Part shown: positions 57,297-64,000 of the stretch, piece by piece
Position numbering within the stretch: position 1 is the stretch's first letter
Layout of the letters: each line of letters begins with the position of its first letter
Assembly (NCBI GenBank): GCA_000827495.1
Contig: KN817605.1
Location: 33,744-97,743, forward strand
From: Hypholoma sublateritium FD-334 SS-4
Taxonomy: Eukaryota > Basidiomycota > Agaricomycetes > Agaricales > Strophariaceae
Direction: 5' to 3'
DNA length: 64,000 bases
Notes under the pieces: generated by a model
Databases searched by the model: none
What the model was told of the DNA's origin: nothing
What the model saw: the letters and a program-made list of their open reading frames with translations, nothing else
Translations under genes and position numbers: made by a program

Positions 57297-58937
57297 CTAG
57301 GAGACAGAGCCCCAGACCTTCCTTCCGAAAGCAGCTGCGGATGCCACTATTGATTCCTTTAAGCTCGGCCCCGCAGCGCGTTTCCTGTTCTTCACCTCGG
57401 CGCGTTTCCTGGCGTCCGCCTCGGCACGTTTCCTGGCCTCAGCCTCAGCGCGTTCTTGCTCCACCTCCCAGCGCCTCAGCACGATAATCGCCTCGTCGGC
57501 GTCCCAGACGTACTCGCACGCCCCAGTGTCCCGGTTGATGAGGACCCGCTTCGCATTGCTGCGTGCGGAGCGCGCCTTCTTGGCTGCGGGTGGGAGGCCA
57601 TCTGACGTGCTATCGGCAACGGAGAGCACCGCCGGCGCGTCGATGTCGGCCTCATCGCGGGTGCGCTTGAGAGTGCGGGGCGTGGTTGGGACCCCAGGAG
57701 GGGGCTTTGTCCCTGATGCGCCGGCTTGTGGTTGAGGAAGACGGCGGCGCTTCCTGGCCGCGCCGCTGCTGATTTCTCCGCCATGGTTTGCGCCATGAGT
57801 CTCAATGTCGTCGCGGCTGCGTTTGGATGGGCGGTGCGGTTCGTCTTCGGTGTTATAGGGCAGGGGGGCGTCGTTCTGCGAAGCGTGTGGAGTCCTGCGG
57901 GAGTCTGGGCCCACTTGTGCAAGAGGCGCGGCTTGACTTGGTGGCTCTTCCGTAGGAAGTGTGGACCGCTTCATAGATCGGATTGTCGCAAGCACCTCGT
58001 TCGATTTGTACAGCTCGGCTTGGAGCTCAGATTGGATGCCCTGAATTTTGTGGAAAGCGCGCGAGAGGGCGGCTTTCGCCTCCGAGAGTTCAATATGTTT
58101 CTTGTCCATGTCAAAAGGCTCTTGGGCAACTTTGGGCCTGCGACGCCCGGCGGACGAGGTTGGCCCCTCCGGCGGCAGACGCCGAGGTGCCCCGACATTT
58201 GCTTCGGTCGCGACTTTCCTGCGCTCGCTCGCTATCTCAGTCCGAATGCGCTCGACTTTGGAGTACAAGGCCTTGGTAGCGCCCGTGTAATGCTGCAGCC
58301 TGAAATGCAGTGTCGCCTGTTGTACTGCTAGATTTCCCAGTATGGTAGTCAGCATATCCTCGTCGTCATACTGTGGAATATCATCAGCGAGTCTTTCAAT
58401 GTTAGCAACAGGAGCGCTTACGGGTTTACGGTGGCCTGCAGACGAACGTGGCATATCTGTTACGAGAGGCCGAGTGGGGAGCCACGGGGAGTAGTCAGGA
58501 TCTTCTGGTTCCCCGCTGAATACACTCTTAATACAATCACCCTCATCATAGACTGGCTTTCCCCCATACACCGGCTTGGCGATGAGTTTACGGTGATCCG
58601 TGCTTGCGGCGTCGCAGATCCATTCCATGAAGTCAGGAAACATCGGCAGCCGCTTGTTGAACCGGCAGAACAGATCGTCGATTTCGGGAATTCGCAGCGC
58701 ATTTTCGTCCGGTACGTTGAATCTCTAGACGGGAATCAGTATTCGTGGAAAAGAAAAATAGGGTGAGAGCACACGTACTTTGGCATACATCCTTTTCACC
58801 CAGGGCGACAAGCTTTTAAACCTATCTGTGGTGATCCATGTTTGAAAGAGTACCGATGACGTTGGGGGGTCGATTATGAATGGCTCAACTCCCCAGTCAT
58901 TCGATCTGCAGTGGCGAAAAGCGCGTGTATCGATCAT
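57297..58937 (-). CDS. Orphan family member B (coiled-coil, basic C-terminus)
   Basis: Exons 58937-58779 and 58724-57297 give 528 residues. The N-terminus matches member A: WGVEPFIIDPPT, TWITTDRFKSL, KRMYAK, DDLFCRFNKRLPMFP and FSGEPEDPDYSPWLP, and the first intron is at the same place. Then a coiled-coil region (~180-260), KRSRDD in a Ser/Pro/Arg-rich linker, KRTRDEAD, and a C-terminal block with charged repeats (three RKRAE units) ending AFGRKVWGSVS. Basic patches (KRRRLPQ, KKARSARSNAKR) suggest a nuclear protein. No known domain recognised. The Met at 58937 is the first usable; an acceptor-like CTGCAG 24 bases into the frame leaves room for an upstream exon instead. Confidence 0.8.
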
Positions 58938-59821
58938 GGTAGGAAAGTGATGGTTGTTGGTGATAGTAGTGGGGAAGAGAGAATCGTAGGGGGGAGCAGC
59001 TTATATAGCAGCTTCGATGCGCCACTCGTAGGCCACATTGTTGCAGGCCACACAAGTCGCAAAGCGCAAAGCGCAAATGTTTTGCGAACAATGTAGCTTT
59101 TGCCTGTCAGGTTGTTGCCAAGTTCAAGTTGCAGTGGACGCTTGGCCGGACCGGGGCGACCGGGCTGGAATTTGATCTTATTTGGTTGGTGCTTGGTCAG
59201 ATTTACTTAGATTTGTTCTTAGATTGCTGTGTTCTATTGTTAGAACTTTTTATTATTTGAGTCTGAATATCCGAAGTTTGAACGGCGCGTCGCCCAAAGT
59301 ATGAGTGTCACTATTCTCTAGCGCCGTTGGTGCTATGTAGCCGCATTCCAATTAACCCGATTTAATGGACATACTCACCTAGCTTTTCCACAGATAACAG
59401 TACTTGGTTTTATTTTTACTTTCGCAACATTCTGCTACTTATCACAAGTCCACACTGGGCTGTGGGACAGCTTTATGCAATGAATAGTAGTAGTATCCCG
59501 ATTCGCAAATATGCCCAACATGCAACTAGGCCTGGAATTCCCAGCTGATACCTACAATAAATACTGGGGAAACTCAGGGAGATGCTGGCGACCTGTGCAA
59601 GGAAACCTTTACTATCATTGGCTTTGCAGGTACTAATAAAGTGTGTCCTGATCTTCGCCTAATTTGATGGATCCAAATATAACTGGCACTGGCTTTTACT
59701 GCACAGCTACCCTTGCAAACATGGCCTGGAGTCATAGATATAAATAGATTGGCATTGTAACAGGGGGGAATGTGCCATTGAATAAAACCTTCTGTATTGC
59801 AGCTATCCGTAATTCCCGTCA
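58938..59821. other. Gene-free region, member B / four-helix protein
   Basis: Divergent spacer of 880 bases. CTTATATAGCAG near 58998 (minus strand CTATATAAG) is a TATA-box candidate about 65 bases upstream of member B. No gene. Confidence 0.5.
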
Positions 59822-60505
59822 ATGAATGCTATCCCCCAACACTCCCTTCTCGCCGGTGCACCTTCGCCTGTCCAGCGCCGTTTTCAAGGCTTGGTATATT
59901 GCACTATACTTCTACTGCTCGTGTTCATCATACCAGTTGTGTTGGGGCTCCTATACATGGTCGCAGGACATGCAATAATACGCGCCGCTCATCCTTCATC
60001 TCACTCCATATATCGCGCGCCGCTGGCTTCGTCAGCAGTCTCAGGCGCAGTGGGCGGTCTGATTGGGGCCCCGGTCATCCTGTTGGGCCTTATCTTCATC
60101 GCGCATGGGACAAACAACAACACAGGCCACACATTATCCATAAGCCAACGACGAATCATGCTCGGCCTGCTCTACGCGGGCTATGCCGTACTTTTGGTCT
60201 ATTCGTTTTCAGCTGGGGGGATAGCGGGCCCGTTCTACCTTAGCAGTAAAAAGAGCGCGGGGAAGCACGCCACGCCTGCACAGCAAGCAGCAGCGCTGGC
60301 TGCATATAATAGGGCCATTGCTGAAGGGAAACAGCTAAGCGTCAATGCTGCGGCCGCGGCGGGATTTGTGGGTGGGGCGGTTGTGGGGCCTGCTTTGGCC
60401 TTGATTTTGATGTTCGCGTTCGTGCGGCCCGTGCGGAGGCCACAAGCGCTCACCAGGCCCCCTTATCTGGAGTTAGCACATCGGGCTCCTCCATACGGAC
60501 TGTAA
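59822..60505 (+). CDS. Four-helix membrane protein, 227 residues
   Basis: A single-exon frame. Four hydrophobic segments: ~25-55 (CTILLLLVFIIPVVLGLLYM), ~75-95 (GAVGGLIGAPVILLGLIFIA), ~110-135 (IMLGLLYAGYAVLLVYSFSA), and ~180-205 (GFVGGAVVGPALALILMFAF). Small residues (Gly, Ala) crowd helices 2 and 4 in a GGxxGxP pattern, suggesting close packing. A soluble Ala-rich loop lies between helices 3 and 4. No signal peptide separate from helix 1. I recognise no family. No introns, unlike most neighbours. Confidence 0.6.
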   Translation: MNAIPQHSLLAGAPSPVQRRFQGLVYCTILLLLVFIIPVVLGLLYMVAGHAIIRAAHPSSHSIYRAPLASSAVSGAVGGLIGAPVILLGLIFIAHGTNNNTGHTLSISQRRIMLGLLYAGYAVLLVYSFSAGGIAGPFYLSSKKSAGKHATPAQQAAALAAYNRAIAEGKQLSVNAAAAAGFVGGAVVGPALALILMFAFVRPVRRPQALTRPPYLELAHRAPPYGL

Positions 60506-60759
60506 ACAATATGCACCATACACACTTGATATAGGCCGAAGCGGGCTTTCCCTCCCGCACGGCGCAGAGGAATGTTTTCAGTGCTTTTGGCAAGTTCATT
60601 GCCTGGCAAATCTCCCAGTTGACTACAATTCACTATCTTTGTTAGCTTGTACAAAGTAATTACTGCATGTAATGTAAATGATCATTGTCATTCTAACGGG
60701 ATTATCAGATACGGCAGAGCAAAAAGCGTTTATGTACGCGTGGGTCTCGGGAATAGTAA
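60506..60759. other. Convergent spacer
   Basis: 3' ends of the four-helix protein and monooxygenase 3. Nothing else seen. Confidence 0.55.
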
Positions 60760-62494
60760 TCAGATCATCCCCAGAGCGCGCTCCAGATCATCCGCGACCG
60801 ACGAGTTCCAGGTCCACTTCACCAGTCCCGCAATGCGCGCCTCCAGTGCGGCGAGCCGCTCTGGAGCGACCACATCGCCCGCGCGCACATCAGCAAGCTC
60901 CGCACTCGCAAATTCGTAGTTCTTCCCCTGCTCGGTTGACGCCCGCGCCACGAAGTTCCCGAATGGCTGCCGCACATTGCTGTAGGCCTGGATGACTTTC
61001 GCAATGTCAGTGGCCCAGTTGGATGCTGATGAGCTGTGAGGTGGGCTCGCGCAGAGTACCGAAAGGACGTGTGCGAGAATGTAGGCGTCCTGGGGCACGG
61101 TTATTAATATCTCGTCGCGTAAATCACTGCATGTGTACTCACCTCAAAAGCCTGCCCAGCGCCGTTCCCAAGGTGAGGTGCCATCGCGTGTGCCTTAAGC
61201 ATAGCAGATCTATTAGTTTATGTGCATCTGAGGGGATCTGATATCACTACTCACAGAGTCCCCCAGAAGCGCAATTCTCCCCGAGCCATAGCTTTCAAGC
61301 GGGTGAACATATTCCATGGCCCAGCGAGAGGGGTTGATCATGTTCTGGTGAGAATAGCTGTGAATATCAAGCTCTCGCAATAGATGGCACGAGCAGACTT
61401 ACATCTGTGATACATTTGGTCTCCGCTGACCAATTGCTGAAGAAGGCGGATACATTGTCCGTCGTCTGTGGGATCGAGGAGGGACCTTCCAGCAGTGTGC
61501 CTTCCTTCTCTGGATTAGTGACGAAGGCAACGGCGTTTATTTGCTTTCCGGTAGAGATGGGGTACGCGACAACATGCTACGAGAAAGAATCAGTGCTCCG
61601 CTCAGAGAGTTGATATATTTCGCGTACCTGGTTTTTGCCACAGAACTAGACACATATTCAGATGACTGTCATATCTCAATACAAGGAAGATACACACCGC
61701 AACTGACCGGAACAAAGACGGGTGCTCGGGGTTCAGCTGTGCAACACAATCGCTGTCGATGGTGCTCCGGTAGGCTATGGACCCCGTCCACAATGGGCGG
61801 CCCACTTTCGCTGCTTCGTCTGTGGTCAAGTTGTACTCCTTGGCAAGGAAGCCCTGGCGAACGACTGAATGAATACCATCTGCGCCGACAAGCATATCAC
61901 ATTGCGCGGTCGCGCCATTCTTGAAGGTGAGCCCGACGCCCTCGTCAGATTCGACGTACGACGCTAGCCGGTGGCCTAAATGAATTTGGACACGCGGGGA
62001 GACGTGTTCTAGAAGCACTCTCAGAATGTCGGCGCGGTGGAACGAGACCGAACCACCGGGGAACGAGAGGTCGGATATATACACGTCCTCGGGCTCATCG
62101 CTTTTCTTGAACACTAGTGCCAGTACTAGCAAGACATAAATGAGCCGCACGACTTTCTGTTAAATAGAACTTACCGGATTTTTCTTTGGATGGAATTTCC
62201 TGGCCTGGATTGAGGAGGGCCGCAAGGTCGTCCTCCATGTTCAGCGCCTTCAGGATCTCCCACCCGCGAGGCCAAAGGCTGATGCCGGCGCCGATCTCTG
62301 TTAACTTCGCCGCAGACTCATAAACGTCGATTTGAGCTGTGTCGTCGACGTGCAGGTGGCTCAGTGCGACAGCCAAAGAGAGGCCACCTATTCCGCCTCC
62401 GCTGTGGTACACCAAATGTTAAGTTTTAAATATGCCTTTCGATGCCGCAGAGCACATACATGATAGCCACGCGCAGTTTTGGTGCTGAATCCAT
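60760..62494 (-). CDS. FAD-dependent monooxygenase 3 (salicylate-hydroxylase-like)
   Basis: Start MDSAPKLRVAII, then GGGIGGLSLAVALSHLH across an intron. Blocks match paralog 1 closely: EIGAGISLWPRGWEILKALN, FKKSDEPEDVYISDLSFPGG, CDMLVGADGIHSVVRQGFLA, WTGSIAYRSTIDSD, HVVAYPISTGKQINAVAFV, NMINPSRWAMEYV, GDSAHAMAPHLGNGAGQAFE, ending DDLERALGMI. The exon layout is the same as in paralogs 1 and 2, so the copies arose by DNA-level duplication, not retroposition. No disabling change found. Substrate unknown. Confidence 0.9.
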
Positions 62495-64000
62495 TGGCAT
62501 TGGTAGATTAGATGGTACGGGTGATGAATTGGGGCGGTTGTGGAGGGAACACTGGAGTGACAGTGGCTTTTATGCACTCCGGACGTGCACTCTTGCCAGT
62601 GGGAGCCGACTTCCTGCTCCTCCATTACCGTGGAGTCATGAGGCATTTCGAAGGAAGTCCAGTCATAGACGCGAATCCATCGTCCCGTAGTCCGAAGTCG
62701 TCGTGGAGCTGGCTTCCAGCGGTAAGTGCGGACAGCAGTTCAACATGGACATGGCGTCTAAATTCAGCACGTCCGACACGGTAATTCGTCATCTAGCTTA
62801 CGAGTTTGCGTCTGGCAGTCCTCGAACTCGCGTCCAAAACGCGATGTCAATGTGCGATCCTAGTCGGTTACTAGTAGGCTCTGACTACCATCGGAATCCA
62901 TCCTATACTTCTGATGACTCGCTTTTACAACACATACCTGGCCGTTGTAGAGATATTTTACATATGTGCGCAATACTTACGGTGTCGGCATTTCCCGCGA
63001 AAGCATTTTATGCTAAGTTATTTATAGAACAACGTTCAACGTTCGACCTTGGATTTTATCAACAAATTTTTACCAAGTTTTTGCTAGGTGTGCCACGCCT
63101 TCACCACTATGAACTTTGACGCCAGCGCCCATTATTCAAGTATCCACAAAGCTGGGTACCATTTTTGTCTTGATTTTGATCAAAAAGGCACTCTGTACTT
63201 TTTTGCACGGCTTGCCAGGCAAGTATGTAGTAAGTAAAGTATATAGTCCTGTACCAGCATATGCAATGTCGCTTACCACTGGTATTTAGCTTGCTTGCTC
63301 TTATTCTGTATAAGGCGTGATTTTCAACAAAAAGCCCCAAAATTGATCCTACGAGTGCAGAGTCTTCTGCCAATTTCTGGATATTGTAACAGACTTTGCA
63401 GCCCCTGAAATAAGTACGCCTATACCTGCTATGTATTTGTATGTAACACCTTTTGAGAAGCTTTAAAAAATACGAGGATGTCAGCGAATGCCAGTCATCC
63501 ATCGGTAGGTTTTCTAGGTCGTCGGATCAGTTGTGATTTATCTCTGGGAAGACCCGGCCAAACTTGTTCTCCGAGACTCGTTAATGACCCAGACTCGTCT
63601 CTCTTTTTCAAAATGGATTTTTTCATCCCTTTAGACATATATGTGGCTACCCTAGTCTCCCGTAGACAGACTCCGATACCGCTAATAAAGTCGGTCAACT
63701 TTATGGCTACCCAATGGCTACCCGAAGATTTCCATACTAAGGTGAGGTAACAACGAAACAAATTTGAGCGACTCGGAGATTGAATAAGAAGGTCATTGAG
63801 CGCTCGCAACAGCGTTCGAAAAATGCCTCTCAGACTCGAGTTACTGCAAACATCTGACTTTGTAGGTCTATACGTCAGAACCCAATACAATCATTTGATG
63901 TACCTGGAATTGGCAGCTCCGCGCCACTTATAGATAGGTGCACCGAGAAGTTGCAGGTACATTACCTCCACTCATTACCTCTGACGAGACGAGATGCCCA
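62495..64000. other. Gene-free right end
   Basis: Frames on both strands overlap each other (for example 63478-63750 plus and 63495-63890 minus) and lack recognisable domains. ATGGCTACCC occurs at 63703 and 63714, with TGGCTACCC at 63644. Confidence 0.5.

Noticed and set aside
63495..63890. 131-codon minus frame at the right end
   Set aside because: A plus frame covers the same DNA, and neither shows a domain; no coding bias supports one over the other.

Overview
The window is nuclear DNA of a filamentous basidiomycete, most likely an Agaricomycete; the genus cannot be named from the sequence. Most genes are cut by many introns of about 45-60 bases. The gene set is fungal (AzgA purine permease, PriA/CPL1-like secreted protein, fungal-type NLR, Dap1, EPL1), and the accessory families (F-box proteins, MLKL-like/NB-ARC/TPR proteins, salicylate-hydroxylase-like monooxygenases) are typically expanded in Agaricomycetes.

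Layout. 1-3 kb is degraded sequence: a DDX51/Dbp6-like helicase fragment cut by the window edge, a PWWP-like exon, short direct repeats and a possible LTR-element remnant. 3-6 kb holds an NLR-like STAND ATPase (minus strand) whose TPR end looks cut. 6-7.3 kb is an F-box gene with one frameshift. 7.8-10.2 kb is a secreted type-B carboxylesterase. 10.2-13.5 kb is gene-poor. 13.5-14.6 kb is a two-helix membrane protein of SLATT type, 15.2-16.2 kb a second F-box gene, 16.5-17.8 kb an orphan. 19.4-24.6 kb is a housekeeping block (NC2-alpha, GINS subunit Sld5, two hypotheticals, a DUF3074 protein). 24.8-26.8 kb is member A of an orphan acidic/coiled-coil family. AzgA and a short-chain dehydrogenase are divergent at 27.2-31.4 kb. 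EPL1 of NuA4 fills 33.5-37.05 kb, a PriA-like secreted protein 38.5-39.5 kb, an intron-containing tRNA-Pro and tRNA-like or palindromic repeats 39.9-41.06 kb, and Dap1 41.2-41.9 kb.

42-46 kb is a patchwork: a 3' fragment copied from family A, FAD monooxygenase 1 and a dead copy of the 15.2 kb F-box gene. Then come cleavage factor CFIm25 (NUDT21), divergent from a long Vsb1-like SulP transporter with STAS and cyclic-nucleotide-binding-like domains, FAD monooxygenase 2, family member B, a four-helix membrane protein and FAD monooxygenase 3. The last 1.5 kb has no convincing gene.

How the genes relate: there is no classic biosynthetic cluster. Conserved single-copy genes (NC2-alpha, SLD5, EPL1, DAP1, NUDT21, VSB1) are interleaved with duplicated, lineage-specific genes. 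Three families (FAD monooxygenase, orphan A/B, F-box) have two or three copies each within 50 kb, some truncated, so local duplication and decay is the main signal. For 14 multi-exon genes I traced splice sites by hand; for nine of them (NLR, SLATT, 16.5 kb orphan, NC2-alpha, SLD5, DUF3074, A, B, PriA and NUDT21 among these) I also summed exon lengths and found them divisible by three. No search was run, so family names rest on recognised motifs.
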